Shown: positions 32,035-42,799 of the stretch, one piece after another
Position numbering within the stretch: position 1 is the first letter of the stretch
Layout: every line of letters begins with the position of its first letter
Assembly: GCF_030077875.1 (NCBI RefSeq)
Contig: NZ_JASEJT010000007.1
Span: 124,001 to 188,000 of the forward strand
DNA length: 64,000 nt
Source: Mycoplasma phocimorsus
Lineage (GTDB): Bacteria > Bacillota_I > Bacilli_A > Mycoplasmatales > Metamycoplasmataceae
Direction of reading: 5' to 3'
Translations under genes and position numbers: made by a program
The notes under the pieces: generated by a model
What the model was told of the DNA's origin: nothing
The model's input: only the letters and a program-made list of their open reading frames with translations
Database searches by the model: none

Positions 32035-33425
32035 AATAACCCTTCATGATTGTTTGAATTTTTGATATTTGAGCTAAAGTTGGCCATTTTTTGAGCTTTA
32101 TATCTAGCTTTAATTTGATTAACTGTTTCAATAGAAACTGAAACTAAAATCATTAAACCCGTTCCGCCAAAGGCAATTGCTGGCGGAATATTATACTTCA
32201 TAAATATAATTTGCATAACAAATTGCATTGAAGCAATAATTGCTAAATAAATCGAACTAAAGATAGAAAGTCTAAATACAATGCCAAGTAAATAAGATTC
32301 AGTATCTTCGCCAGGTCTAATTCCTGGAATAAAAGTTCCACTCTTTACAAAATCTTCAGAAATTTTATCAACCTTTGATTGTTGAATTCCCATTAATATT
32401 GTAAATATAATTGTAACTCCCACTAATAAAGATAAACCGATTGGGGCTGTAAATACTAAATTTTTAGTAATTCAAGCCTTGCTTATTGATTCATGAGGAA
32501 GAAGATTTGAAATTTGAACTGGGAACGATAAAACCATAAATGCAAAAATAATTGGCATAATTCCGGCAGGATTAACTTTAATAGGCAATTTACCCATTTC
32601 CTTTATGCCGCTGCTTCTACCCGCTCCAACTTGTTGAATAGGTATTCATCTTTCTGCTTCATAAAAATAAGCAATAATAAATAATAATAATAAATATCCA
32701 ATAACATATGTTGCTGTTTTTATAATTCCAGCAAATAAAGCTCCATCACCTAGTAATGCGTTAAATGCATTTGTGAATTGGGATGGGATACCTAATGATA
32801 TCCCTGTAAAAATAATTAAACTTGTACCGTTCCCTATTCCTTTGTTTGTAATTTCTTCTGAAAGAAATAAAGCAAATAAAGAACCACCAATTAAGATTAA
32901 AGGAATAAATCCAAATTTAATAAAATTATTTGCTTCTGTTGCAAATGCAATTAATGGAAAATCACCACTAGCCATTGATTGACTAAGCAAAATTGCTTGA
33001 GGAATAGCAACTACTAAAGTTAATACTCTAGTAATAATATTAATTTTTTTACGGCCATGAGGACCTGATTGTGTCAATTTATATACAGGAGGAAATAATC
33101 TTGTTTGTAAAAGTGACATAATTAAACTTGCTGTAATAAATGGGCTTATTCCTAATGCCATTAATGAAAATTGTCTTAATCCCCCACCAGAAACTATGTT
33201 AAGTGTTGTAAAAAAGTTGTTGTCAGCATTAAGCTGAATAATATTTACATATGGGATTGTTATTTGAGTTCCTACTATATATATAAATAATAATAAAAAA
33301 GTAAATAAAAGTTTCTTAATAAGCGTGTGTTTAGATCAAAAATTTATATGAAAATGTTTGATCTTGTAGAAAACTTTTGAAAATCAGAAACCTAATTTAT
33401 CGAAAAAGTTTTTAAGGGATCTCAT
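32028..33425 (-). CDS. secY: preprotein translocase subunit SecY
   Basis: This 465-aa polytopic protein is the channel of the Sec translocon. About ten hydrophobic helices are seen. Recognisable blocks are GGGLRQFSLMALGISPFITA near residue 80 and TNKGIGNGTSLIIFTGI near residue 195. The end is NSNNHEGLLW; the apparent stop at 32031 is TGA-Trp and the true TAA is at 32028-32030. Several other TGA-Trp codons are present. The start overlaps the rplO stop by 1 base. Its partner SecG is encoded at 1544-1780. Confidence 0.97.
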
Positions 33426-33862
33426 TAGATAACCTCTACTACTCCTCCAATTTCTTCAATAGCTTTTTGAGCTGATGAAGAAACTGCGTTAACTTGTACT
33501 TGTAGTTTCTTTGTTAGTTTTCCATTACCTAATAATTTAATTGGTAATGTATTTTTTGTAGCTAATCTTATTGATCTTAAGCTTTCGATTGTAACAACAT
33601 CGCCTTCGTTAAATCTTTCTTCAAGATCACTTAAATTAATCACTTGAAATTCAACATGGTTAACATTGTTAAATCCACGTTTTCCAATACGACGGAATCA
33701 AGGAGTTTGTCCCCCTTCAAAACCTAATCTATGTCCTTTACGTTTGTTTTGACCTGACTGACCTTTACCTGCTTGTTTACCTTTACCAGCAGCATGCCCT
33801 CTACCTTTACGATGTTTTTCTGGACGTGAATTTGCTGAATATTTTAAATTATGTAATTCCAT
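33425..33862 (-). CDS. rplO: 50S ribosomal protein L15
   Basis: This 145-aa protein has the Gly/Lys-rich N-terminus typical of L15 ([20 protein letters not shown]), then [19 protein letters not shown] with a TGA-coded Trp that hides the first half under the standard code. The C-terminal domain ends [12 protein letters not shown]. The start is at 33862 with a good RBS (aggag). Confidence 0.96.
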
Positions 33863-33872
33863 GTATTTCTCC

Positions 33873-34526
33873 TTAGATTATATCGCTTACTTTTTTATCT
33901 CTTAAAGCAGCAATTTCTTCTGGTGTTCTTAACTCTCTTAGAGCTTTAAGTGTTGCTTTAACAACATTAGCTTTTGTACGTGAACCATATGTTTTTGTAA
34001 CGATATCGTGATATCCTGCTAATTCAATTACAGCACGAACACTTCCTGAAGCAATAATCCCTTTTCCTTTTGGAGCAGGCTTTAAAATAACTTTAGAAGC
34101 TAGGAATTTTTCGGTAATTTCATGAGGAATTGTAGTTGAGTCTTTAATTAAAGGAACATCAACAAGGTGGTTTTTAGCATCTTTAACTGCTTTTTTAATT
34201 GCATCTGGTACTTCTTTAGCTTTACCATGTCCATACCCTACTTTACCTTTTTTGTTACCTACAACAACAAAGGCTGAGAATGAGAAGTTACGTCCACCCT
34301 TAACAACTTTAACAACTCTAGCAATATCAATTACTTTTTCGTCAAATTCATCTTTAACAGGTTTTGTGTTACGAGATGAACCTTTTCTTGCTCTTTGTTG
34401 TTTATTATTTGTATTTTGAGATGATTTTTTCTCTGTTTTTACTTCTACAACTTTTGTTGCTGATGCTGAAGAAGCTTTTGTTTCTTCTAATTTTGTTTCT
34501 TGTGCTTTTTTATTTACTTTATCCAT
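33873..34526 (-). CDS. rpsE: 30S ribosomal protein S5 with N-terminal extension
   Basis: This 217-aa protein has its core from about residue 58: [20 protein letters not shown], then [20 protein letters not shown] and the C-terminal [19 protein letters not shown]. It helps decoding fidelity and mRNA helicase action. The first ~55 residues are a low-complexity Lys/Ser/Thr/Asn-rich extension not needed for the fold, as often seen in mycoplasmas. Its start overlaps the rplR stop by 1 base. Confidence 0.96.
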   Translation of the reverse strand: MDKVNKKAQETKLEETKASSASATKVVEVKTEKKSSQNTNNKQQRARKGSSRNTKPVKDEFDEKVIDIARVVKVVKGGRNFSFSAFVVVGNKKGKVGYGHGKAKEVPDAIKKAVKDAKNHLVDVPLIKDSTTIPHEITEKFLASKVILKPAPKGKGIIASGSVRAVIELAGYHDIVTKTYGSRTKANVVKATLKALRELRTPEEIAALRDKKVSDII

Positions 34527-34870
34527 TAGAATTTCACTCCTTCTTTTCTTATTGCATCAGCAAAAGCTTTCACTTTACCATGGAAAATGTAACCTGAACG
34601 GTCAAAAACAACTTTTGTAATATTGTTTTTTAGTAATAATTTCCCAAAATCTGATCCAAGTTTTTCTGCTGCTTGAATATTTCCTGAAAATTCTTTATTA
34701 CCTTTTGTATTTAAAGAACATAATGTATGCCCTTTAATGTCATCAATAGCTTGTGCATAAAAGTTAGTGTGTGATTTAAATACTGAGATACGTGGCACTT
34801 CATGAGTTCCAGAAATTGATCTTCTAATTTTAACGTGTTTAATTTTACGTGCTTCATTTCTTGTTTTCAT
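34526..34870 (-). CDS. rplR: 50S ribosomal protein L18
   Basis: This 114-aa 5S-rRNA-binding protein begins [20 protein letters not shown] and includes [19 protein letters not shown] and [20 protein letters not shown]. Length is typical. It lies 15 bases after rplF. Confidence 0.96.
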   Translation of the reverse strand: MKTRNEARKIKHVKIRRSISGTHEVPRISVFKSHTNFYAQAIDDIKGHTLCSLNTKGNKEFSGNIQAAEKLGSDFGKLLLKNNITKVVFDRSGYIFHGKVKAFADAIRKEGVKF

Positions 34871-34885
34871 ATTGTCACCAAGCTA

Positions 34886-35425
34886 CTATTTAGCAGCTGT
34901 TTTCCCTTCTTTTCTTCTAATAACTTCACCTTTATAAGCCATACCTTTTCCTGAATAAGGATTTGGTTTTCTAACTTCTCTTACATTTGCAGCAAATTGA
35001 CCGACTAATTGCTTGTTAATACCTGAAATTTTAGCCTCTAAAGGTTTTGGTAGCTCAACTGAAATACCTTCAGGTATATCTAATAATACAGGGTGTGAAT
35101 AACCAGCTAAAACTTCTAATTGATTTCCTTTAAGAGTCATTTTGTAACCAACCCCTGTAAGTTTTAATTCTTTAACAAAACCTTCTGAAACACCAATTAA
35201 CATTCCTGAAAGCAATGAATTTGTTGTTCCATGTAATTGTTTTGTCATTTTTTGTTCATTTGCACGAACTGTTGTAATTTGATTATTTTCAACATTAATT
35301 GTTATTAATGGGCTAAATTGTCTTGACAATTCACCTTTAGGACCTTTAATTGTTATTAAGTTATTTATATTTATAAGTTCAACTCCAGCAGGAATTGTTA
35401 ATATACGATTTCCAACACGAGACAT
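34886..35425 (-). CDS. rplF: 50S ribosomal protein L6
   Basis: This 179-aa protein has the tandem L6 fold. It begins [15 protein letters not shown] and ends with the family block [20 protein letters not shown] then RRKEGKTA. It lies 9 bases after rpsH. Confidence 0.97.
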   Translation of the reverse strand: MSRVGNRILTIPAGVELININNLITIKGPKGELSRQFSPLITINVENNQITTVRANEQKMTKQLHGTTNSLLSGMLIGVSEGFVKELKLTGVGYKMTLKGNQLEVLAGYSHPVLLDIPEGISVELPKPLEAKISGINKQLVGQFAANVREVRKPNPYSGKGMAYKGEVIRRKEGKTAAK

Positions 35426-35434
35426 TAAATAATC

Positions 35435-35833
35435 CTATCAAATGTAGGCGATAACTTCACCGCCAACATTTTCCTTTCTTGCTTCTTTGTCTGTTAGTAA
35501 TTTTTTAGATGTTGAAATAATTGCAACACCATATCCTGAAAGTACTGAAGGAACTTCATTGTGTTTTACATAAACACGTAGTCCTGGTTTTGAAATTCTT
35601 TTAAATCCCTTAATAACTGATTTATTTTCTTTATATTTTAATGTAATAACTATTTTTTTATCTGCTACATTTCCTTCAACATCATATCCGCTAATGTAAC
35701 CTTGTTCTTTAACAATATCAAGTATTTTTATTTTTTTTGATGAGTAAGGAATAGAAACTGTTTTGTGTTTACGTTGAGATGCGTTTTTAATGCGCACTAT
35801 CATATCTGATATTGGGTCTGTAATAAATGCCAT
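35435..35833 (-). CDS. rpsH: 30S ribosomal protein S8
   Basis: This 132-aa central-domain assembly protein begins [20 protein letters not shown]. The C-terminal core is [14 protein letters not shown] then [20 protein letters not shown] and GGEVIAYIW. The last Trp is a TGA at 35438-35440; the true stop is TAG at 35435-35437. In other bacteria S8 represses the spc operon. Confidence 0.97.
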
Positions 35834-35836
35834 ATA

Positions 35837-36022
35837 TTATCAACTCGCTTTCTTTACGCCTGGAATTTTTCCTTCGTGTGCTAAATTTCTAAAACAGATT
35901 CTGCATAATTTAAATTTACGCAATACTGAATGGTTACGACCACATAATTCACAACGTGTATAAGCGCGCGTTGAGAATTTTGGATGTTTCTTAGCTTTTG
36001 CTTTTAATGATGACTTTGCCAT
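35837..36022 (-). CDS. rpsN: 30S ribosomal protein S14, zinc type
   Basis: This 61-aa zinc-binding form begins [20 protein letters not shown] and has two Cys-x2-Cys pairs (RCELCGR and CRICFR). It ends GVKKASW, the family end; the Trp is a TGA (35840-35842) and the true TAA is at 35837-35839. Longer N-terminal readings (to 36046) extend into rplE and are not supported. It lies 4 bases after rplE. Confidence 0.97.
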
Positions 36023-36026
36023 ATTC

Positions 36027-36575
36027 CTATTTCTCTCTTCCTGCAAAAGGCATTCCTAAATTTTCTAATAATGCTTTTGCTTCTTCACTTGATTTTGCTG
36101 ATGTAACAATTATTATGTCTAATCCTTTAATTTTACGGATTTTGTCGAATTCAATTTCTGGGAAAATAATTTGTTCTTTAATACCAATTGCAAAGTTTCC
36201 AAATGAATCGAAAGCTTTAGGATTTACACCTCTAAAGTCACGAACACGTGGTAATGCAACATGAATTAATTTTTCTAGGAAATCTCACATTTTTTGGCGT
36301 CTTAATGTAACTTTCCCTCCCATTGGCATACCTTCACGTAATTTTCATGAAGCCAATGATTTTTTAGCTACTGTTTGGTAAGGTTTTTGGCCTGATATTA
36401 ATGTTAATTCATTTAATACTTCCTCAATAGCTTTTGAGTTTGTAACTTCTCTACCTGCAGTCATGTTTAAAACAATTTTTTCAATGCGAGGTATTTCCAT
36501 TGAAGATGAGTAGTTAAATTCTTTTTGAAGTTTTGCTTTAACTTCATTTAAATATTTATCTTTAAGCTTCATCAT
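36027..36575 (-). CDS. rplE: 50S ribosomal protein L5
   Basis: This 182-aa 5S-rRNA-binding protein forms bridge B1b. It starts [20 protein letters not shown]; the second Met (36572) is an equally possible start. Conserved blocks are [38 protein letters not shown] and the C-terminal [20 protein letters not shown]. Two TGA-Trp codons hide most of the gene under the standard code. Confidence 0.96.
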
Positions 36576-36576
36576 C

Positions 36577-36906
36577 CTACACCTCTTTTCCTGTTTTTTT
36601 AACTACACGTACTTTTTTGCCGTCTTTATTTACTTTAAATCCTATTCTTGATTTTTCAACTTTGCCTTCTTTATTTGCTTTTTTAACAACATAAGCAATA
36701 TTTGAAATATGAATAGGTGCTTCTATTGAAGTAATAGAACCTTCTGTATTTTGTTGTGATGGTTTATTGTGTTTTGTTTTTTTGTTTAATCCTTCAAGAA
36801 TAACTGTACTTTTATCGTAGTTAATTGATAGTATTCTGGCAACTTTTCCTTTTTCTTTTCCTGAAATTACTACTACTTCATCGTCTTTTCTAAATTTCAT
36901 TTTCAT
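36577..36906 (-). CDS. rplX: 50S ribosomal protein L24
   Basis: This 109-aa protein begins [20 protein letters not shown] with the KOW motif. I place the start at ATG 36906, which has a GGAG RBS; the longer reading from a TTG at 36921 runs into the rplN end and is not supported. The C-terminal part ends [12 protein letters not shown]. It lies 8 bases after rplN. Confidence 0.95.
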   Translation of the reverse strand: MKMKFRKDDEVVVISGKEKGKVARILSINYDKSTVILEGLNKKTKHNKPSQQNTEGSITSIEAPIHISNIAYVVKKANKEGKVEKSRIGFKVNKDGKKVRVVKKTGKEV

Positions 36907-36914
36907 AATAACTC

Positions 36915-37283
36915 CTATCAAACTTCTGGTGCCAATGACACAATTTTTAAAAATCCTAAATCACGTAATTCACGAGCAACTGGGCCAAATACCCTTGTCC
37001 CTCTTAGTGATTTATCATCTTTAATAATAACTACAGCATTATCATCAAATCTTATGTATGAACCATTTTTACGACGAATACCAAATTTTGAACGAACTAC
37101 TACCGCTTTAACTACTTGCCCTTCTTTAACTAAACCTTCAGGTGATGCTTTAATAACTGAACATGTAACAATATCTCCTATATTTGAAGATTTCTTAACG
37201 CTGCCTCCAACATTACGAATAACTCTTATTTTTTTAGCTCCTGAGTTATCAGCCACATTAGCTGTCGATAATTCTCTAATCAT
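36915..37283 (-). CDS. rplN: 50S ribosomal protein L14
   Basis: This 122-aa protein has the exact family length when the terminal TGA is read as Trp (SLAPEVW, stop TAG at 36915-36917). It begins [20 protein letters not shown] and includes [20 protein letters not shown]. It forms part of the factor-binding and bridge B5/B8 area. The start overlaps the rpsQ stop by 1 base. Confidence 0.97.
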
Positions 37284-37549
37284 TAATTATCCCCTTGAAT
37301 TGCTTTTTCTTTAATAGCAACTAATCTAAAGTGTTTAGTTCTTGATAGTGGACGAGTTTCCATAATTGAAACTACATCATTCGTTGAAGCTAATTGATTT
37401 TCATCGTGTACTGCAAAACGTTTTGTTACTTTATAACGTTTTTGATATGTAGGGTGCTTTTTATATGTGTCAACGGCAACAATAATTGTTTTATCATTTT
37501 TTGTTGAAACAACACTACCTACTAATGTTTTTCTTGTTGTAGCACGCAT
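37283..37549 (-). CDS. rpsQ: 30S ribosomal protein S17
   Basis: This 88-aa OB-fold primary rRNA-binding protein contains [40 protein letters not shown] and [19 protein letters not shown]. It overlaps both neighbours by 1 base. Confidence 0.97.
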   Translation of the reverse strand: MRATTRKTLVGSVVSTKNDKTIIVAVDTYKKHPTYQKRYKVTKRFAVHDENQLASTNDVVSIMETRPLSRTKHFRLVAIKEKAIQGDN

Positions 37550-37746
37550 TATTTTTCTCCTTTTCTAAGAGCATTTAAAGCTGTAAGAGCTCTAGCAATG
37601 TCTTTCTTAATTGCTCTAATGTGGTGTGTTTTTTCTACAGTTCCAGTTTGGTTTTTAAATCTTAGTGTAAATAATTTTGCTTTATATTCTTCGATTAAAT
37701 CTAAAAGTTCTTTTTCACTTTTATCTGAAAAAACTTTGTAATCCAT
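37549..37746 (-). CDS. rpmC: 50S ribosomal protein L29
   Basis: This 65-aa two-helix protein sits at the exit tunnel. It contains [20 protein letters not shown] and [18 protein letters not shown]. The start overlaps the rplP stop by 1 base. Confidence 0.95.
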   Translation of the reverse strand: MDYKVFSDKSEKELLDLIEEYKAKLFTLRFKNQTGTVEKTHHIRAIKKDIARALTALNALRKGEK

Positions 37747-38162
37747 TATTTACCTTCTCTTTCTACTATTTTTCATTTAACAGGCAATTTGTGTCCACCT
37801 AATCTTAAAGCATCTCTTGCAACTTCTTCTTTAACACCTGATACTTCAAACATCATAGTATCAACCTTAACAACAGCTACTCATTTTTCAGGAGCACCTT
37901 TACCTTTTCCCATACGAACACCAATTGGTTTTGATGTCAATGAAAGATGAGGGAAGATTCTAATAAACACTTGTCCTTCACGACCCATACGACGTGTAAT
38001 AGCAATACGGGCTGATTCTATTTGACGGGCTGTTACTCATGCACTTGTTTGAGCTTGTAAACCAAACTCACCAAATGAAACTTTATTACCTTTTGAAGCT
38101 ACTGTTTTATCATGAGGAATTCTAAAGGTACGTCTATGCTTTGTTTTTTTCGGTTGCAGCAT
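37746..38162 (-). CDS. rplP: 50S ribosomal protein L16
   Basis: This 138-aa protein near the A-site tRNA elbow begins [19 protein letters not shown] and includes [20 protein letters not shown] and [19 protein letters not shown]. Three TGA-Trp codons hide it from standard-code ORF finding. Its start lies 29 bases inside the end of rpsC. Confidence 0.96.
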
Positions 38163-38820
38163 CACTTCCTCCTTTAGTTTTTGTTAAAATTTCTCCTAAT
38201 GAGATTCATACTTTAACACCTATAGCCCCATATGTTGTACGCGCTGTAGCAGTTGCGTAATCAACTTTTTGTCTAAGAGTATGTAGTTTCATTTCACCTT
38301 TACTATACCCTTCAGTTCTAGCCATGTCAACACCGTTTAAACGACCAGATACTGCTGTTTTTATACCTTTTGCTCCGCCTCTTAATGCATTATTAATAAC
38401 AAATTTTTGAGCATTTCTGAAGCTTTCACGATTTTCTAATTTCATTGCAATTAACTCAGCTGCTAATTTAGCATTTAATTCTGGTTTAGCAATATTAACT
38501 ACATCAATAACAATTTCCAGTTTTCTATCTTTAATTGTTTTTTGTAATTTTGAACTTATTAATTTAATGTTTTCACCATTTTGTCCTAGTAAAACACCTG
38601 ATTTTGCACTATGAATTCTAACAAGCACTTTATTTTCTTTATTACGTTTGATTTCAACATTACCAATTTGGTATTGACGAATTAATTTTTCGAAGAATTT
38701 ATATATTTTTTGATCTTGTAATAATTTTTGAGCAAAATTATCTTTTTCTTCGAATCATTGTGAGTTATGAGCTTTTGTTATTCCGTAACGAAACCCATTT
38801 GGATTTACTTTTTGTCCCAT
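38134..38820 (-). CDS. rpsC: 30S ribosomal protein S3
   Basis: This 228-aa protein at the mRNA entry channel begins [20 protein letters not shown]. The KH domain carries [17 protein letters not shown] (GxxG loop QNGE) and the C-terminal domain carries [22 protein letters not shown]-Trp codons occur near both ends (SQWFEE and VKVWIS). The true stop is TAG at 38134-38136, so it overlaps rplP by 29 bases. Confidence 0.96.
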
Positions 38821-38824
38821 ATTC

Positions 38825-39169
38825 TTATACCTCTTTTTCTTTTACACCAATTGAAATATGTGATGTTCTTTTTAAAATTGGTTTTGCTGTACCACGAGCA
38901 CGTGGCTGAAATCTTTTTAATGTTGGACCTTCATTAACTAATACTGTAGAAACGAATAATTTACTTGCATCTAATGCATGATTGTTTGTTGCATTAGCAA
39001 TAGCTGAGTTTAATACACCTAAAAATAATACTGAAGCTTTTTTATATGTGTTATTTAATATATTAATAGCTTGAGCTACTGTTTGACCACGAAATAAATC
39101 AGCAACTAATCTAGCTTTTCTTGCTGAGATTCTTTGCATTTTTATATGTGCGAATACTTCTTTATTCAT
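38825..39169 (-). CDS. rplV: 50S ribosomal protein L22
   Basis: This 114-aa exit-tunnel protein begins with QRISARKARLVADLFRGQTV and includes LNSAIANATNNHALDASKLF. The tunnel hairpin tip is GPTLKRFQPRARGTAKPIL. It overlaps rpsS by 1 base and precedes rpsC by 4. Confidence 0.97.
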   Translation of the reverse strand: MNKEVFAHIKMQRISARKARLVADLFRGQTVAQAINILNNTYKKASVLFLGVLNSAIANATNNHALDASKLFVSTVLVNEGPTLKRFQPRARGTAKPILKRTSHISIGVKEKEV

Positions 39170-39444
39170 TATTTTTTACCTTTATCTGAACCATGTCCCG
39201 TGTATGTTCTTGTTGGAGAGAATTCTCCTAATTTGTGTCCCACCATATCATCTGTTACATATACATCAATAAATTTTTTACCATTGTGTACTTGAAAAGT
39301 TAATCCTACAAATTTTGGAAAGATTGTTGAACGACGTGATCATGTTTTAATTGGTTTTTTAGGTGCTTTTTTTTCTAATATTGCATCAACTTTTTTTAAT
39401 AAGTGATCGTCCGCAAATGGACCTTTAGCTAAACTTCTTGCCAT
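39169..39444 (-). CDS. rpsS: 30S ribosomal protein S19
   Basis: This 91-aa head protein begins [20 protein letters not shown]. It contains [20 protein letters not shown] (Trp from TGA) and ends [19 protein letters not shown]. It overlaps rplB and rplV by 1 base each. Confidence 0.96.
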
Positions 39445-40289
39445 TATTTAGTTTCCTTTCTTCTTCTAATAATTAATTTAGTTGAAGATTTTTTAGTTTT
39501 TCTTGTTTTAATTCCTAGTGCTTTTTTACCTCATGGTGTTAAAGGCGCTTTACGTCCAATAGGTTGTTTTCCTTCACCACCACCATGTGGGTGATCTACT
39601 GGATTCATTACTGAACCACGAACTGTTGGTCTAATACCTTTATGACGATTAATTCCAGCCTTACCTACATTAACTAATAAGTGTTCTTCATTACCTACAA
39701 CACCAATTGTTGCTCTACATCTTGCTAAAATACGACGAGTTTCGCCTGATTTTAATTTTAGAACAACATATTTTCCGTTGTCATCTTTACCAAGAATTTG
39801 AGCACTTATACCTGCTGAACGAGCTATAACTCCTCCGCCTCCTGGTTGCATTTCAATGTTATGTACAAATGTACCTTCAGGAATATTTGCGAGTGGTAAT
39901 GAATTACCTACTAAAATATCAACATTTTCTCCTGATTCAATTTTTGCACCCAACTGAATTCCTTTAGGTGTCAAAATATATCTTTTCTCTCCATCAGCAT
40001 AAGTAACTAAACTTATATTAGCTGAACGGTTTGGGTCATATTCAATTGTCTTTACAGTTGCAATGATGTTGTCTTTATTTCTTTTAAAGTCTACTAAACG
40101 GTAGAATCTTTTAACTCTACCTCCTTTGTGACGAACTGTAATCTTACCTTGATTATTACGTCCTGCATTATTTTTTAATAATACAAGTAATGACTTTTCT
40201 GGTGCATGACCTGAAAGGTTTTTTGAATAATCTAATTGAGACATATTTCTACGACCATTTGTAGTTGGCTTATAATATTTAATTGCCAT
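39444..40289 (-). CDS. rplB: 50S ribosomal protein L2
   Basis: This 281-aa protein is essential for subunit joining and peptidyl transfer. It begins [20 protein letters not shown] and has the conserved C-terminal [20 protein letters not shown] with the functionally important His. The last 28 residues follow a TGA-Trp (PLTPWGKKALG). RBS aggag is at 40296-40300, close to an alternative-stem region upstream. Confidence 0.98.
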
Positions 40290-40351
40290 TTTTGTCTCCT
40301 TTGCTTAAAAATAATTGCGGATTTTTCTTTTAAGCAGTTATATTCCGCTTA
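40290..40351 (-). promoter_or_regulatory. rplW-rplB intercistronic stem-loop region
   Basis: This is the only gap larger than 30 bases inside the S10-spc-alpha cluster. Two stems compete: TGCTTAAAA (40302-40310) with TTTTAAGCA (40328-40336), and GCGGA (40317-40321) with TCCGC (40344-40348). The first lies right beside the rplB ribosome binding site. It may tune rplB translation or RNA processing. Confidence 0.4.
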
Positions 40352-40762
40352 TTAATTGTTTTCTTGTTTTGCTAATTTTGCTGCAATTTTTTCTTCTACA
40401 GAATCTAATTTTTCTTTAGTTTCTTTTGCATCACTAGCTTTTTCTATTTTTTGTTGAACATCTTCTTTTGCTTCAGTTTGTTCTTCTGAAAAGCTAATTG
40501 AATGTCCTGGTGCTAATTTAACAATAGCTTTTTTATATCTTTTTGTAAAACCTTTGCTTCTACCTAATTGTGTAGGTTCTTTTTCAAGACGAATAATGTT
40601 TACTCTTTCTACTTTAACTTGATAAATTAGTTCAATAACTTTTTTCACTTCAATTTTGTTTGTTCTAATATCTACTTTAAAAACAAATTCGTTATTAGTT
40701 TGAGCTAAAATATTAGTTTTTTCAGTAATAATAGGTGCTTTAATAACTTGTGTATAATGCAT
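40352..40762 (-). CDS. rplW: 50S ribosomal protein L23 with acidic C-terminal extension
   Basis: This 136-aa protein carries the L23 fold in residues 1-95 (VIKAPIITEKTNILAQTNNE, then KVEVKKVIELIYQVKVERVN and GFTKRYKKAIVKL). It forms the SRP/trigger factor docking site at the exit tunnel. The last ~40 residues are a Glu/Lys-rich, probably coiled extension beyond the usual ~97 aa. It lies 1 base after rplD. Confidence 0.95.
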   Translation of the reverse strand: MHYTQVIKAPIITEKTNILAQTNNEFVFKVDIRTNKIEVKKVIELIYQVKVERVNIIRLEKEPTQLGRSKGFTKRYKKAIVKLAPGHSISFSEEQTEAKEDVQQKIEKASDAKETKEKLDSVEEKIAAKLAKQENN

Positions 40763-40763
40763 T

Positions 40764-41777
40764 TTATTTTACCAACCCTTCTAAGTATTTAACTGCGCAA
40801 TTTGTAATAACTAATGTGTCTGCTCATAAAATATTTTCAACTGATAATGAAGTTACTTTTGTTACATAAACATTTTGTACATTTTTAGCACTAAAAAATA
40901 TATTTGAATCTGAAGTTACAATAACAGTTTTTTTACCAACATTTAATTCTTTTAATTGTGAAAGTAATAATTTTGTTGAAATTTTACTTAATGATAAATC
41001 TGCTACTATAACGCCATTTTTTCTTGCTAATAATGTTAATGCTGAAACTAAGGCATTTTTACGCACTTTTTTGTTTACTTTAATTTTGTAATTTCTTTCG
41101 GTTGTAGGCCCAAATGCTCTACCACCGCCTACAAATACAGGAGTTCTTAAAGAACCAGTTCTAGCTTTACCTGTACCTTTTTGTTGTCAAGGTTTTTTAC
41201 CTGTACCAGATACTTCACCTCTATTTTTAACTTTATGTGTTCCTTGTCTTAAAGCTGCTCTATCAGCAATAACAACATCAAACATTGCTTGATTGTAAAT
41301 TTTTTCTGAGTTAAATAATACTGATGATAAAACATCTGTTGATCTAATTACTTTTTCAGTTTTTTCAACAACTTCAATAACTTCTTCAAATTCTTCAATT
41401 TCTTCAGCTATTTTTTTATCACTAGCCATCATTTCTTCAGTAATAATTCGATTCTTTTCAATGAATTCTATAGCTTCTTCACCTTCGCTTGCTTCTTGAA
41501 CTTTTTCTAAAACAACATCTGTATATTTTTTAACAAATGATCCTCTAAATGCTCCATCTTTATGTAATCATACTTTTGAGTAATTAGCAGCATTTTCTTT
41601 ATAGAAATTTAAAGCTTCTGTAAATTCAGCAAAATCTTTTGAATCATCTCCAAATTTAAGTCTATAAGTGATAAGTTCAGGGCGAGTTTTTGTTGCTTTT
41701 TGATGTTTACGTGATAAATATCATTTTTGCAATAGTGGCCCTTTAGCTTTAGGAGCTTTTTTAACTTCTTTTGCCAT
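40764..41777 (-). CDS. rplD: 50S ribosomal protein L4 with ~145-residue N-terminal extension
   Basis: At 337 aa, this protein is well above the usual ~207. The L4 core begins near residue 145 ([20 protein letters not shown]), followed by the tunnel-loop block [20 protein letters not shown] then [20 protein letters not shown]. Residues 1-145 form a Lys-rich then Glu-rich segment (start [13 protein letters not shown], later [19 protein letters not shown]) joined in frame. TGA-Trp codons break it under the standard code, and I followed the frame codon by codon. The start overlaps the rplC stop by 1 base. L4 is a known S10-operon repressor in other bacteria. Confidence 0.93.
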
Positions 41778-42463
41778 TATTTATCTCCTTCTTTAATTAA
41801 ATTTACTAATTCAATAGATTCTTTTGATTTAATAGCTGGTTTAATAGCTTCTTTAATTATTACTAATGATTTTTTAGGTCCTGGAATTGACCCTTTAACT
41901 ACAACTAAGTTATTTTGTGCATCTACACTAATAACTTCAAGATTTTGGATTGTTGTTTTTTCAGCACCTAAATGTCCTGGCATTGTCATACCTTTAACAA
42001 CTTTGTTACCTGAAATATCTCCAATTGATCCCGTTTGTCTTACTGGCTGTGATCCTCCACCTCCACCATGTGATTTAGGTCCGATTGATTGATTTCAACG
42101 TTTAATTGTACCAGCAAAACCTTTTCCTTTTGATGTGCCTGTAACATCTACGAAATCTCCTGATGCGAATAATGTGGCATCAATTGTTTGGCCTAATTCG
42201 TATCCTGACATATTACGTATTTCTCTAATGTAGCGCTTAGGTGTTGTATTAACTTTTTTGAATTTACCTAAATTTGGTTTTGCCACTCTGTATTCTTTTT
42301 GTTCAAAAGCTGCAAGTTGAGTAGAAACATAACCATCTTTATCTTGTGTAAAAACGTTAGTTACAACATTTGGTTGAACTTCAATTACTGTTACAGCTAT
42401 TGACTTACCATCAGCAGCAAATAATTGAGTCATCCCAACTTTACGTCCTAAGATTCCTTTCAT
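41777..42463 (-). CDS. rplC: 50S ribosomal protein L3
   Basis: This 228-aa protein near the peptidyl transferase centre begins [20 protein letters not shown]. The central loop block includes [15 protein letters not shown], then a His/Gly-rich segment and [24 protein letters not shown]-Trp (KRWNQS) splits it. The extended C-terminus is [19 protein letters not shown]. It lies 27 bases after rpsJ. Confidence 0.96.
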
Positions 42464-42490
42464 ATTATTCTCCTTAAAAATTAAATTTAA

Positions 42491-42790
42491 TTATTTAATT
42501 GTTAACTTAACACCATATGGTATTTCAGTTAATTTTAATGTTTCTAAAAGATTTTTACTTGGATTAATTAATGTAATTAATCTTTGGTGTGTTCTTTGTT
42601 CAAATTGTTCACGAGATTTTTTGTTAACGTGTACTGAACGAAGAATTGTAAATACTTCTCTTTTTGTAGGTAATGGAACTGGTCCGGTATATTGTTCTTT
42701 TTTAGCCTTAACTAATGAAACAATTTTCTTTGCAGTCATATCTACAATTTCGTGTTCAAATCCTTTAATTTTGATTTGTACTTTTTCCAT
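42491..42790 (-). CDS. rpsJ: 30S ribosomal protein S10
   Basis: This 99-aa protein is the first gene of the S10 operon. It contains KIKGFEHEIVDMTAKKIVSL, GPVPLPTKREVFTILRSVHV and RTHQRLITLINPSKNLLETL. A strong RBS (aaaggaga) precedes the start. In other bacteria S10 also joins transcription antitermination with NusB. Confidence 0.97.
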   Translation of the reverse strand: MEKVQIKIKGFEHEIVDMTAKKIVSLVKAKKEQYTGPVPLPTKREVFTILRSVHVNKKSREQFEQRTHQRLITLINPSKNLLETLKLTEIPYGVKLTIK

Positions 42791-42799
42791 GTTTGTTGT

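Noticed and set aside
36906-36921. TTG start giving a longer L24
   Set aside because: The ATG at 36906 has a GGAG at proper distance and matches the family N-terminus; the longer reading overlaps the true end of rplN.
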